Counted from the first letter of the stretch, positions 27,599-37,028 are shown. The stretch: DNA of 64,000 nt from Acinetobacter pittii ANC 4050 (GCF_000399685.1 NZ_KB976987.1:934345-998344); one strand, 5' to 3'. The notes: a model not told the origin generated them from the sequence alone. Program-made: numbers and translations.

Positions 27599-28354
27599 AT
27601 GTACGAACATTATTCAGGTCAAGTGGTCTTAATCACAGGTGCGGCGAGTGGATTTGGTGCATTGCTGGCAGAGCAACTGGCAAAGTATGGCGCAAAATTA
27701 GTGTTGGGTGACTTGAATGTTGAAGGGTTAAATACTGTAGTTGAACCGCTACGCCAAGCAGGAGTGGAGGTGGTCGCGCAAGTGTGTGATGTCAGCTGTG
27801 AAGCAGATGTACAGGCTTTGGTGCAAAGTGCAGTTACTCAGTTTGGTAGAATCGATGTCGGGATCAATAATGCAGGTATGAGTCCGCCTATGAAAAGCTT
27901 TATTGATACCGATGAAGCAGATCTGGATTTGAGTTTTGCCGTCAATGCCAAAGGTGTGTTCTTTGGAATGAAGCATCAAATTCGTCAGATGTTGCAACAA
28001 GGTGGTGGCATTATTCTGAATGTTGCTTCTGTTGCAGGTTTAGGCGCGGCTCCCAAATTGGCTGCCTATGCTGCGGCAAAGCATGCTGTGGTGGGATTAA
28101 CCAAAACAGCAGCGATTGAATATGCAAATAAAGGCATTCGAGTTAATGCAATTTGTCCATTTTATACAACCACCCCGATGGTGGTCGACAGTGAACTCAA
28201 AGAGAAACAAGACTTTTTAGCGCAGGCCTCGCCAATGAAGCGTCTTGGCCATCCAAGCGAAGTAGTGGCAATGATGCTGATGATGTGTGCCAAAGAAAAC
28301 TCATATCTCACAGGTCAAGCCATTGCAATTGATGGCGGCGTGACAGCTTATTAA
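27599..28354 (+). CDS. Short-chain dehydrogenase/reductase (operon SDR 2)
   Basis: A 251-residue classical SDR with TGAASGFG (residues 14-21), INNAGMSPP, NVASVAGLG and the active-site YAAAK, ending AIAIDGGVTAY. It lies only 12 bp after SDR 1. The FG in the glycine motif and the aspartate at the end of beta-2 (LVLGDLN) suggest NAD rather than NADP. It likely acts on a different chain position or stereoisomer from SDR 1 in the same pathway. Exact substrate unknown. Confidence 0.8.
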   Translation: MYEHYSGQVVLITGAASGFGALLAEQLAKYGAKLVLGDLNVEGLNTVVEPLRQAGVEVVAQVCDVSCEADVQALVQSAVTQFGRIDVGINNAGMSPPMKSFIDTDEADLDLSFAVNAKGVFFGMKHQIRQMLQQGGGIILNVASVAGLGAAPKLAAYAAAKHAVVGLTKTAAIEYANKGIRVNAICPFYTTTPMVVDSELKEKQDFLAQASPMKRLGHPSEVVAMMLMMCAKENSYLTGQAIAIDGGVTAY

Positions 28355-28398
28355 AACATTTATTAAATACATCTTATTTATTTATTTAGGAAAAAATC

Positions 28399-29310
28399 AT
28401 GACAATTAATTTAAACAATCGAGTGGCTATTGTTACAGGTGCAGGCGCTGGTCTAGGGCGGGAACATGCGCTGTTACTCGCTCGTTTGGGTGCAAAAGTG
28501 GTCGTGAATGATCTGGGTAGTGATGTAAACGGTAAAGGCGGCTCAACCATGGCAGCCCAAAAAGTTGTAGACGAAATTATTGCAGCCGGTGGTGAAGCAA
28601 TTGCAAACGGTGCTTCAGTTACGGATATTGAACAAGTTCAACAGATGGTAGAGCAAACCATTGCCCGTTGGGGACGGGTGGATATTTTGGTCAATAATGC
28701 AGGCATTCTCCGTGATAAAACCTTTAGCAAAATGTCCTTAGACGACTTCCGTACCGTGATTGATGTCCATTTAATGGGGGCAGTCAATTGTACAAAAGCG
28801 GTATGGGATATCATGCGCGAACAAAAATATGGTCGTATTGTTATGACGACTTCATCTTCTGGGTTATATGGCAATTTTGGCCAATCGAACTATAGCGCTG
28901 CAAAAATGGCATTGGTTGGACTCATGCAGACACTGGCCTTAGAAGGTGAAAAATCGAATGTTCGGGTGAACTGCCTAGCGCCAACAGCTGCCACTCGTAT
29001 GCTTGAAGGATTATTGCCCGAAGAAGCCCTTAAAGCTCTTGCTCCAAGTGCGGTCAGTCCTGCAATCGCGACTTTGGTTAGCGAAGATGCACCTACTCGT
29101 ATGATTCTTTGTGCTGGCGCAGGTAGTTTTGAAGCTGCCCACATTACCCTTACGCAAGGAATTTATTTAGGTACGGATGAACAAGTTCCGCATGTTTTAG
29201 CACAACGTTTAGCTGATGTTTCAGATCGAACAGATGAGTTTGTGCCTGTCAGAGGAGGCGCTCAGGGTGAGCTTGAGCTGAAAAAAGCTTCATTAATGGC
29301 AGGAGAATAA
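28399..29310 (+). CDS. SDR resembling the hydroxyacyl-CoA dehydrogenase domain of MFE-2 (operon SDR 3)
   Basis: A 303-residue SDR, longer than the classical type. It has TGAGAGLGREHALLLARLGA, then VVNDLGSDVNGKGGS, the signature of (3R)-hydroxyacyl-CoA dehydrogenase domains of peroxisomal-type multifunctional enzymes. NNAGILRDKTF and the catalytic YSAAK follow. It probably oxidises a (3R)-hydroxyacyl-CoA. The next gene is a MaoC hydratase, the natural partner that makes (3R)-hydroxyacyl-CoA, so the two genes together rebuild an MFE-2 as separate proteins. Confidence 0.83.
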   Translation: MTINLNNRVAIVTGAGAGLGREHALLLARLGAKVVVNDLGSDVNGKGGSTMAAQKVVDEIIAAGGEAIANGASVTDIEQVQQMVEQTIARWGRVDILVNNAGILRDKTFSKMSLDDFRTVIDVHLMGAVNCTKAVWDIMREQKYGRIVMTTSSSGLYGNFGQSNYSAAKMALVGLMQTLALEGEKSNVRVNCLAPTAATRMLEGLLPEEALKALAPSAVSPAIATLVSEDAPTRMILCAGAGSFEAAHITLTQGIYLGTDEQVPHVLAQRLADVSDRTDEFVPVRGGAQGELELKKASLMAGE

Positions 29311-29312
29311 TT

Positions 29313-29774
29313 TTGACAAAAAATACATTAAGCATCGACCAACTGGTTGAGTTGCAAGGCCAAGCATTAGGTAGCTCGCAGTGGATGATCATTGATCAAA
29401 GCATGATTAATACCTTTGCGGATGTCACACAAGATCATCAATTTATTCATGTGGATGAAGAAGCAGCTCGTCAGACACCTTTTGGTGGCACGGTTGCCCA
29501 TGGCTTTTTAACTCTCTCTTTACTTTCAGCGATGGCTGCTCAGGTCTTGCCTACTGTACAAGGGCAGAAATCAGGCGTGAATTATGGGATCAATAATTTG
29601 CGTTTTATTAGTCCTGTGCATAGTGGTAAGAGAGTGCGTGGACATTTTCACTTAAAAAATGTTTCCCAAAAAAATAAGGGAAGTTATCAATTGATCATGG
29701 AAGTCACGATTGAAATCGAAGACGAAGCAAAACCAGCACTCGTGACAGAGTGGCTTACACTTGTAAATGTATAG
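29313..29774 (+). CDS. MaoC-family (R)-specific enoyl-CoA hydratase
   Basis: A 153-residue hot-dog fold protein. The hydratase motif has Asp41 and His46 (DVTQDHQFIHVDEEAA), then FGGTVAHGFLTLSLL. It should hydrate trans-2-enoyl-CoA to (3R)-hydroxyacyl-CoA for SDR 3. The start is a TTG at 29313, supported by AGGAGA at 29301-29306 with 6-bp spacing. The next in-frame ATG would remove the first 24 residues and has no ribosome site. It begins 2 bp after the SDR 3 stop. Confidence 0.85.
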   Translation: MTKNTLSIDQLVELQGQALGSSQWMIIDQSMINTFADVTQDHQFIHVDEEAARQTPFGGTVAHGFLTLSLLSAMAAQVLPTVQGQKSGVNYGINNLRFISPVHSGKRVRGHFHLKNVSQKNKGSYQLIMEVTIEIEDEAKPALVTEWLTLVNV

Positions 29775-29783
29775 GAATAACCC

Positions 29784-31607
29784 ATGAGCAATGAATTAAT
29801 TCTCTCTCGTCGTGATGTAGATTTTTTGCTATTCGATTGGCTAAAAGTCGAAGAACTCAGCCAACGCAATTCTTTTGCAGGACAGGACCGTTTTGAATAT
29901 ACGTCTGTTTTAAACGTTTACGAGGCCCTAGCAACCGATTTATTTGCTCCACATAATAAAAAAAATGACAGTAACGAACCTGTTTTTGATGGTGAACGTG
30001 TCACTGTTAATCCTGAAGTCGGGGTTGCACTTAAGGCATTTGCTGAGGCGGGTTTAATGAGTGCAGCGTTTCCATCGGATTGGAATGGCATGAGCTTACC
30101 TAATACCATTGAGCGGGCAGGTATGGCCTATCTACTCGGTGCCAATTCAGGGACAGCAGGTTATGCTTTTTTAACCATTGGTAATGCAAATTTATTGATG
30201 GCGCATGGTGAGCCTGAAAAAGTTAGACCCTATGTCAATGCCATGATAGAAGGTAAATGCTTCGGAACGATGTGTTTGTCTGAACCACAAGCTGGTTCAA
30301 GTCTTGCTGATATTCGGACACGTGCGATTAAAACAGAAGATGGTCGTTATCGTTTGTTTGGAAACAAAATGTGGATTTCAGGCGGTGAGCACGATATCTC
30401 TGACAATATTGTTCATTTGGTTTTGGCAAAAATTCCAGATGAAAATGGACAATTACCAGCAGGTGTACAAGGCATTTCTCTGTTTACCGTACCGCGTAAA
30501 TTACTCGATGAAAATGGACAACCAAGTGAACGCAACGATGTGGTGTTGGCTGGAATTAACCATAAAATGGGCTATCGGGGAACCGTCAACTGCGTGCTGA
30601 ATTTTGGTGAAGGTCGTTACACACCTGAAGGAGAAGCTGGCGCAATTGGTGAGTTGGTTGGCGAAGCCGGTAAAGGGCTGGCCTATATGTTCCATATGAT
30701 GAATGAGGCCCGAATTTCAGTTGGTCTTGGAGCGGCCGCATTGGGGTATACAGGTTATTTGCATGCTTTAGATTATGCAAAAACTCGAGTACAAGGACGC
30801 TCTCGTAGCGAACGTAATCCAAGTTCGCCACAGATTCCACTTATTCAACATGCCGATGTTCGCCGGATGCTCTTGGCGCAAAAAGCGTATGTCTCAGGCG
30901 CGTTAGCACTCTGCCTATATGCAGCTCGATTAACCGATGATATTCAATCGCTTGAAGATGCAGAGCAACGCAATCAAACCCATCAATTACTTGATTTATT
31001 AACGCCAGTGGTGAAAAGCTGGTCTTCTGAATGGGGACTAGTCGCCAATGATTTAGCGATTCAAGTTCATGGCGGATATGGTTATACCCGTGAATATAAT
31101 GTTGAACAGTTTTATCGGGACAATCGACTTAATCCAATTCATGAAGGAACATTTGGCATTCAGGCACTCGATTTATTAGGACGGAAAACTCGTCTTAATC
31201 AGGGGCTGTCAATGAAACTATTACATGAAAAAATCATCAATACGATTGAACAAGCCAAAGCAGAGCCTTCTTTAAAAGGTCATGCGGATCAATTAGCTCA
31301 AAAGTGGCAACTCATCCGAAATGTAACAGAGAAATTGCATGCATTAACCGATGTAGAACTTCAACTGGCAAATGCCGCCAATTATCTGGAAGCTTTTGGA
31401 CATCTTGTGGTGGGGTGGTTATGGCTTGATCAAGCGGTAGTCATTCATAAACTCATGCCAAACTCAACAGACCCTGATTTTCTGCATGGGAAGCTTGCAG
31501 CGTGTGATTATTTCTTTGGCTGGGAAATGCCGAAAATTATAAGTTGGTTAGCTGTACTGGATCCGGTAGAGACGACTCCACTCAATATGCCGGAAGAATG
31601 GTTCTAG
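29784..31607 (+). CDS. Acyl-CoA dehydrogenase, large (about 600-residue) type
   Basis: A 607-residue FAD enzyme with the N-terminal ACAD helical extension, central CLSEPQAGSSLADIRT (FAD/substrate motif) and MWISGGEHD. The catalytic glutamate position is in NPIHEGTFGIQALDLLGRK, and a C-terminal extension of about 130 residues follows. It is the dehydrogenation step of the beta-oxidation-like set and would feed MaoC. The large size matches ACADs seen in bulky-substrate or long-chain pathways rather than the 380-residue short-chain type. The stop codon sits inside a perfect hairpin. Confidence 0.86.
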   Translation: MSNELILSRRDVDFLLFDWLKVEELSQRNSFAGQDRFEYTSVLNVYEALATDLFAPHNKKNDSNEPVFDGERVTVNPEVGVALKAFAEAGLMSAAFPSDWNGMSLPNTIERAGMAYLLGANSGTAGYAFLTIGNANLLMAHGEPEKVRPYVNAMIEGKCFGTMCLSEPQAGSSLADIRTRAIKTEDGRYRLFGNKMWISGGEHDISDNIVHLVLAKIPDENGQLPAGVQGISLFTVPRKLLDENGQPSERNDVVLAGINHKMGYRGTVNCVLNFGEGRYTPEGEAGAIGELVGEAGKGLAYMFHMMNEARISVGLGAAALGYTGYLHALDYAKTRVQGRSRSERNPSSPQIPLIQHADVRRMLLAQKAYVSGALALCLYAARLTDDIQSLEDAEQRNQTHQLLDLLTPVVKSWSSEWGLVANDLAIQVHGGYGYTREYNVEQFYRDNRLNPIHEGTFGIQALDLLGRKTRLNQGLSMKLLHEKIINTIEQAKAEPSLKGHADQLAQKWQLIRNVTEKLHALTDVELQLANAANYLEAFGHLVVGWLWLDQAVVIHKLMPNSTDPDFLHGKLAACDYFFGWEMPKIISWLAVLDPVETTPLNMPEEWF

Positions 31608-31619
31608 TAAGAACCATTC
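31596..31619. other. Perfect hairpin over the acyl-CoA dehydrogenase stop codon
   Basis: GAATGGTTCT-AGTA-AGAACCATTC is a 10-bp perfect stem with a 4-nt loop that contains the TAG stop. No T-tract follows. It may stabilise the upstream mRNA or set differential expression before the porin gene. Confidence 0.5.
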
Positions 31620-31764
31620 CTTAGACAACCCATTAAATGAGCAGGAGTAGAACCTGATTTTATAGAAATTGCCTAATAACAATCATCATGTAAAAACAAA
31701 ATTTGGGTGTTCAGTATAAGAGCGCCCTAATAAGTAAAAATAAAAATCTAGGACGGATTAAAAG

Positions 31765-33138
31765 ATGAAAAAGAAAACATTAGTCATGGTCATGGCTTCA
31801 TTTTGTACGAGCCCACTCTATGCAGCAGCATTTGATCGAACAGGACAATCAATTTCTGCATTTCTACAACCTGGTAATTATTTTGAGGCAAGTTTATCTG
31901 TTTCAGACACTTCGTTAGAAGGACAAGAAGCAGGTACAAACCCAACACGTAATAGTATTTCTGATATTGCAAACTCTGATTATCGTCCCAGTGCAGCTTT
32001 AAAATTACAGTTAGCACCTCAGTTCTCATTTGGTTTTCTTTATGATCAGCCATTTACTTCCGACTCTGAATATTATGGAAATAACAGCTTTGTTGCTAAG
32101 CCGAGTGATACGATTTTAGTACCAGGCATTGATTCAGCAACACTTGCCCAAAAGACTGGTGGAGAAGCCGTAACAGGGAACACCAAATCGAATTTTGTTA
32201 TGCAAAATTTTAGTCTGATATTTGGTTATCAACCGGATAAGAACTGGAACTTTTATGCAGGTCCTGTTTATCAGACGTTTAAAAGTAACGTCAATTTAAG
32301 AGGCCAAGTTTTCAGTTTATATAATGGCTATGACTTTAATGCTAAAGAGGTTGGAGATTGGGGATGGTTGGCAGGATTTGGTTATCAAATCCCAGAAAAA
32401 GCCATTAAAGCCTCATTGACCTATCGTTCAGAAATTATGCATGAAGTGACTGCCAATGAAAATGCACCACTGGTTGATATGTTAAGTACGCAGCAAGGCC
32501 GTGATTTTCTTGATCAGCATTTAGCGTATATGGTTTCTATAGGACAACTCACTGAATCACGTAAAGAAGCACTTAATCATATTATTGCAGGCTTACCTTC
32601 AGCAGGAACGTCAGGTCCAACTAAATTTAGAGCGCCAGAGTCAGTAAATCTGGAGTTTCAGACCGGATTACGCAAAGGCACTTTATTGTTTGGTAACGTG
32701 CGTTGGGTTCACTGGAATGATTTTGAGTTTAAACCATACCGTTTTGGTGAAATCTCAGAAGTTGTTGGGGTCCTATCAACGCCAAGTCGTCCAAATGGCT
32801 TTAATTTAGTTCGTTATTATGACGATCAATGGTCTGCTAATCTTGGGATTGGACAACGTCTAAGCGATAAATGGACAGGTTCAGTTTCTGTAGGTTGGGA
32901 CTCGGGAGCAGGTGAACGTGTTTCTACAGGTGGGCCTGCTAAAGGTTATTACAGTGTTGGGCTTGGTGCCCAATATAGTCCAACCGCTAAATACTTTATT
33001 TCAGGTGGAGTGAAGTATCTATGGCTAGGTAATGCCCAAGGTCAGCTGGGTGCACAGGCAGGCAGTGAATATTATGTCGGCGAATATAAGGATAACTATT
33101 CAATTGGTTATGGTTTGAAAATTGGTTATAAATTTTAA
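31765..33138 (+). CDS. FadL/OmpP1-family outer-membrane porin
   Basis: A 457-residue exported protein with a signal peptide ending about CTSPLYA. The mature start AAFDRTGQSISAFLQPGNYFEASLS resembles the FadL plug region, and alternating aromatic beta-strands run to a C-terminal phenylalanine (KIGYKF), the outer-membrane assembly signal. FadL proteins move hydrophobic compounds such as fatty acids or aromatic hydrocarbons across the outer membrane. Lying between the acyl-CoA dehydrogenase and the ligase, it is the likely import channel for the operon's substrate. Confidence 0.85.
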   Translation: MKKKTLVMVMASFCTSPLYAAAFDRTGQSISAFLQPGNYFEASLSVSDTSLEGQEAGTNPTRNSISDIANSDYRPSAALKLQLAPQFSFGFLYDQPFTSDSEYYGNNSFVAKPSDTILVPGIDSATLAQKTGGEAVTGNTKSNFVMQNFSLIFGYQPDKNWNFYAGPVYQTFKSNVNLRGQVFSLYNGYDFNAKEVGDWGWLAGFGYQIPEKAIKASLTYRSEIMHEVTANENAPLVDMLSTQQGRDFLDQHLAYMVSIGQLTESRKEALNHIIAGLPSAGTSGPTKFRAPESVNLEFQTGLRKGTLLFGNVRWVHWNDFEFKPYRFGEISEVVGVLSTPSRPNGFNLVRYYDDQWSANLGIGQRLSDKWTGSVSVGWDSGAGERVSTGGPAKGYYSVGLGAQYSPTAKYFISGGVKYLWLGNAQGQLGAQAGSEYYVGEYKDNYSIGYGLKIGYKF

Positions 33139-33275
33139 TTCAACTATTTGATAGATCGCTTATTTATATAGAAGGATTTTTTCGGTAAGAGAGTAAGCAG
33201 ATCAAGAGAATAAAGAAAATATAAAAAGTGGAGTAGGAATAGTTCCATTTCTCCCTCTCATAAAAGGACAATAAG

Positions 33276-34916
33276 ATGAAAAATCAAATTTGGTTAGATG
33301 AATATAAGCAATGGAATATTGAAAGTACGATTACATTGCCTGATGAACAAACTTCACTTCTCGATTTTTGGGACAACAGTTTTAATAAGTTTCAGAAAAG
33401 AAATGCTTTTATATTTGCAGATAAGTCTTTTACTTATGGGGAAATCGACTTATACAGCCGAAAAATAGCAACGTTCTTGCAAGGTTTGGGCCTAGAAAAA
33501 GGTACACGTGTTGCCATAATGATGCCCAATATTATTCAATACCCAGTTATTTCGCTTGCCGTGATTCGCGCAGGCTATATTCTGGTCAATATTAATCCAC
33601 TATATACGGCGCGTGAATTAAAGCATCAATTAAACGATGCAGGCGCAAAAGTCTTGTTTATATTGGAACAGTTTGTACCTATTTATGAGGCTGTCAAAGA
33701 ACAAGTGGCGGTTGAACAGATTATCACTACAACTATGACAGAAATGTTAGATGAACCCGCTCCAAGGTTAGACACATCAGATTCAAAATACTACGATTTT
33801 AAGCAAATCTTGTTGACGGTAAATGCCCAAGATTATATACGCCCCAAACTTATTCTTGAGGATACTGCACTTTTGCAATACACAGGTGGGACAACGGGTG
33901 TATCAAAAGGTGCAGAACTAACCCATAAAAATATTGTCGCCAATTTATTACAAAATAATGTGATTTTTAAAAGCTACTTTGGTGACCGAGATGCTTTTGA
34001 AGATGAAATCGCAATCTGTGCCTTACCGCTTTATCATATTTTTGGCTTTACTGTCTGTTTACTGCACAGCGCAATAAATAAAGGTTATACCACTGTTTTA
34101 GTTCCGAACCCACGTGATTTAGATGCTCTTGTGCATTGTTTTGAAAAGTATCGTCCTACCGTTTTTCCTGCCGTAAATACTTTATTTAATGCACTGCTTA
34201 ATCATGAAGGCTTTAATAAATTGGACCATAGCCGTTTGGAGATTACTACAGGCGGCGGTATGGCAATTTTGAAATCCACCGCCGATGGATGGGAAAAGCT
34301 GACAGGGCGTATTATCCGTGAGGGATATGGCTTATCAGAAACCTCTCCTGTTGCGACATTTAACCCGCCGATTTCTAATTGTTTTAGTGGCACGATTGGT
34401 ATTCCTGTGCCAAGTACAGATATCGCTATTTTGGATGATGAAGGCAATCCATTACCGCCCGGTGAAAATGGAGAAATTGCAATCCGCGGTCCGCAAGTCA
34501 TGAAAGGTTATTGGAATTTGCCTGAAGAAACTAAAGCAGTCATGACTGATGATGGTTTCTTTAGAACGGGCGATATTGGTTTTATGAATGAAAAAGGCTA
34601 TACCAAAATTATTGATCGCAAGAAAGATATGATTTTAGTTTCAGGCTTTAATGTTTTTCCAAATGAAATTGAAGAAGTTTTGGCTCAGCATCCAAAAATT
34701 TTGGAAGTCGCCGTGGTTGGTATTGCCGATGAAAAATCGGGTGAAGTACCTAAAGCTTTTATTGTTAAAAAAGACGCTTCTTTATCGGTTGAAGAAATCC
34801 AGACCTATGCCAAAGAAAACCTGACAGGCTACAAACAACCCCGTCATATCCAATTTATCAATGAATTACCTAAGTCAAATGTGGGTAAAATTTTAAGAAA
34901 AGAACTAAAGGTTTAG
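33276..34916 (+). CDS. Acyl-CoA synthetase (AMP-binding, FadD-like)
   Basis: A 546-residue ANL-superfamily ligase. Motif I is YTGGTTGVSKGAELTHKN (about residue 207), followed by GYGLSETSPV (about 350) and FRTGDIGFMNEKGYTKIIDRKKDMI. The C-terminal catalytic lysine is in KSNVGKILRKEL. It activates a carboxylic acid to its CoA thioester with ATP. In this operon it supplies the acyl-CoA dehydrogenase. Length and motifs are close to long-chain FadD, but medium-chain or cyclic acids are equally possible. AAAGGAC precedes the ATG. Confidence 0.88.
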   Translation: MKNQIWLDEYKQWNIESTITLPDEQTSLLDFWDNSFNKFQKRNAFIFADKSFTYGEIDLYSRKIATFLQGLGLEKGTRVAIMMPNIIQYPVISLAVIRAGYILVNINPLYTARELKHQLNDAGAKVLFILEQFVPIYEAVKEQVAVEQIITTTMTEMLDEPAPRLDTSDSKYYDFKQILLTVNAQDYIRPKLILEDTALLQYTGGTTGVSKGAELTHKNIVANLLQNNVIFKSYFGDRDAFEDEIAICALPLYHIFGFTVCLLHSAINKGYTTVLVPNPRDLDALVHCFEKYRPTVFPAVNTLFNALLNHEGFNKLDHSRLEITTGGGMAILKSTADGWEKLTGRIIREGYGLSETSPVATFNPPISNCFSGTIGIPVPSTDIAILDDEGNPLPPGENGEIAIRGPQVMKGYWNLPEETKAVMTDDGFFRTGDIGFMNEKGYTKIIDRKKDMILVSGFNVFPNEIEEVLAQHPKILEVAVVGIADEKSGEVPKAFIVKKDASLSVEEIQTYAKENLTGYKQPRHIQFINELPKSNVGKILRKELKV

Positions 34917-34987
34917 TCAGAATTTTTTAATTAAAAACATAAGTATTCATGGGCTGGAATGCCTATAAATGAAAAAGGAATAAGATT

Positions 34988-35872
34988 ATGGGTTCAGGAT
35001 TAATTACCGTATTTTTACCTATTGCACTTGCAATTATTATGGCTGGTTTGGGTCTAGAGTTAACCATAAATGACTTTAAACGCGTACGACAACACCCAAA
35101 AGCTGTCTTTATCGCATTATTTTGCCAACTGGTTATTTTAGTCAGTATTGCTTTTATTATTTGTAAGATTCTTGCTTTACCACCCATGCTCGCCGTGGGT
35201 TTAATGCTACTTTCTGCATCACCGGGTGGACCAACTGCCAATTTATTTAGTTATCTCTATAAAGGCGATATTGCTTTAAATATTACTTTAACAGCTATAA
35301 ATTCGGTGATTGCTGCATTTACACTTCCATTAATTGTGAACTTTGCAATACAACATTTTATGGAAAATGGACAAAATGTAGGATTGCAATTCTCTAAAAT
35401 CATACAAGTTTTCCTTATTATTTTAATACCTGTCGGTATTGGAATGTTAATCCGCCATTTTTCACCCCATATAGCTGAAAAGCTCAATAGACCTGTACGT
35501 GTTTTTGCTATTGTTTTTCTAGTAACAATTATCATATTAGCAGTTGTGCGGGATTACCAAAATCTGATGACGTATCTTGGGCAAATTGGGTTAGCAACTT
35601 TACTGTTCTGTGTGTGTAGTTTAATGGTGGGCTATTTTGTTCCACGATTATTCGGTGTAAATAGCTTTCAGGCAAAGGCTTGTGCGTTCGAAATAGGGAT
35701 TCATAATAGTACTTTAGCCATGACCATTGCTTTTACTGTAATGGAAAGCAATATGGCTGCCATGCCAGCAGCGGTGTATTCATTATTTATGTACATTGTT
35801 GCAGCAAGCTTTGGTTCATTGTTAAATCGCTTGGAAAAGAAAGATATTTCGCAGCTCTCAACAACGACTTAA
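34988..35872 (+). CDS. BASS-family (bile acid:sodium symporter) transporter
   Basis: A 294-residue membrane protein with about 9-10 hydrophobic segments. The family's crossover motifs are visible as LSASPGGPTANLFSYL (TM4) and FEIGIHNSTLA (TM9). BASS proteins import organic anions, including bile acids, pyruvate and pantoate, by sodium symport. As last gene after the acyl-CoA ligase, it may take up or export the acid used by the pathway. A GGAATAAG ribosome site precedes the ATG and a strong terminator follows. Confidence 0.83.
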   Translation: MGSGLITVFLPIALAIIMAGLGLELTINDFKRVRQHPKAVFIALFCQLVILVSIAFIICKILALPPMLAVGLMLLSASPGGPTANLFSYLYKGDIALNITLTAINSVIAAFTLPLIVNFAIQHFMENGQNVGLQFSKIIQVFLIILIPVGIGMLIRHFSPHIAEKLNRPVRVFAIVFLVTIIILAVVRDYQNLMTYLGQIGLATLLFCVCSLMVGYFVPRLFGVNSFQAKACAFEIGIHNSTLAMTIAFTVMESNMAAMPAAVYSLFMYIVAASFGSLLNRLEKKDISQLSTTT

Positions 35873-35903
35873 ATGAACTAAAAGGTTTCTTTAATTTTCA
35901 ATT

Positions 35904-35929
35904 AAAAGGAGGTTAAAACCTCCTTTTTG
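35904..35929 (+). terminator. Terminator of the beta-oxidation-like operon
   Basis: AAAAGGAGG / CCTCCTTTT, a 9-bp perfect stem with a 6-nt AT loop and a run of Ts. It lies 31 bp after the BASS transporter stop. It can also serve the convergent minus-strand lysR. Confidence 0.87.
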
Positions 35930-35935
35930 GTTCTA

Positions 35936-35968
35936 TTAATTGTTTTCTAGAACTTGTTTAAGTTTCAT
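35936..35968 (-). other. Ten-codon frame with a strong ribosome site downstream of lysR
   Basis: On the minus strand AAGGAAATAAC precedes ATG and encodes MKLKQVLENN then TAA. It is 22 bp after the lysR stop. The ribosome site is better than that of many real genes nearby. It may be a remnant of the 5' end of a lost gene or a chance match; I see no family. Confidence 0.2.
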
Positions 35969-35990
35969 GTTATTTCCTTAATATACAAGT

Positions 35991-36902
35991 CTATTTATAC
36001 CTATTAATAACTGTTCTAATGACTTCTTGTACATCCAAAATTGCTTTGTCTTTAAGCGATGTTTTTCTACATGAAAGAACCATGGGGTAGGTCGGTATCG
36101 AAATTGGACATTTTGTATAAATCAGGGCAGGTACAATTTCAGAAATCTTTCTTGCGGCGTGGGTAGGAAGAGTACAAACCGTTCCTTTATTTTTTAATAA
36201 CCACGGAATAGCTGCAAAATGAGAAGTAGAAGCAAAAATCCGTCTGGTTTTATTTAATTTCGTTAAATGTTCGTCAACAATCCCAATTTGCCCAGTATTT
36301 GAAATGAGTAAATGTTCAAAACTTAAAAACTTATCCAAGCTTAGTTCAATTGCATCTTCGGGATGTGTTACCAAACAAGAATAATCACCTAATACCATTA
36401 ATTCTCGATACAAAGAATGATAGTAGATTCCACCAGATGTCACTCCAATATCAACATTATGCTTGACCAACATTTCGGCAATGATATGCGTGTAGGTTTG
36501 TTTAATTACGATTCTGTAGTGTGGAAATTTTAATTTAACTTGTTCGATAATTTCTTGTGCAAATGCAATTTCAAAATCATCAGACATGCCAATCGTGATA
36601 ATTCTTTGTTGCAAGGTATTTTCATTATTGGGTAGGGACAACAAGGTTTCCCTAAAAATATTTAAAGCATTGCTCACTAGGGGCTTTAAAGCATGAGCCT
36701 TGGTGGTGGGTGCAAGACCTCGGCCAGTCCGCTGAAAAAGTGGATCTTGGTAAATATCTCTAAGTCGTCTTAAGGAGGCACTGACAGCAGATTGAGTAAT
36801 TCCTAAACGCTCAGCTGCACGTGAAGCATTCTGTTCTTCATATAAGACTTCAAAGCACTTTAATAGATTTAAGTCGATTTGTGCGATATTAATTTCATTC
36901 AT
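35991..36902 (-). CDS. LysR-family regulator of the 37-46 kb catabolic region
   Basis: A 303-residue LTTR. The HTH covers about residues 10-68 (IDLNLLKCFEVLYEEQNASR, then GITQSAVSASLRRLRDIY), followed by DPLFQRTGRGLAPT, as in the NahR/LinR-like branch that often controls aromatic catabolism. It is divergent from the dicarboxylate-type carrier gene, 415 bp away. It is probably the activator of 37318-42857, in response to an aromatic- or lactone-type acid (inference). Confidence 0.82.
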   Translation of the reverse strand: MNEINIAQIDLNLLKCFEVLYEEQNASRAAERLGITQSAVSASLRRLRDIYQDPLFQRTGRGLAPTTKAHALKPLVSNALNIFRETLLSLPNNENTLQQRIITIGMSDDFEIAFAQEIIEQVKLKFPHYRIVIKQTYTHIIAEMLVKHNVDIGVTSGGIYYHSLYRELMVLGDYSCLVTHPEDAIELSLDKFLSFEHLLISNTGQIGIVDEHLTKLNKTRRIFASTSHFAAIPWLLKNKGTVCTLPTHAARKISEIVPALIYTKCPISIPTYPMVLSCRKTSLKDKAILDVQEVIRTVINRYK

Positions 36903-37028
36903 ATCTGATAGTGCCTAAATCCTATTCCATAAAGATGGTGATTATATAACAATGAATTCAGACGTAAGGAACGGAACTTATAAGGAAGGAGAAATAAGCT
37001 TCTTATTTTACGTGATGTTTTATCAAGC

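Noticed and set aside
31790..32053. Minus-strand frame of 87 codons inside the porin gene
   Set aside because: Lies wholly within a clear outer-membrane protein gene and shows no features of its own.
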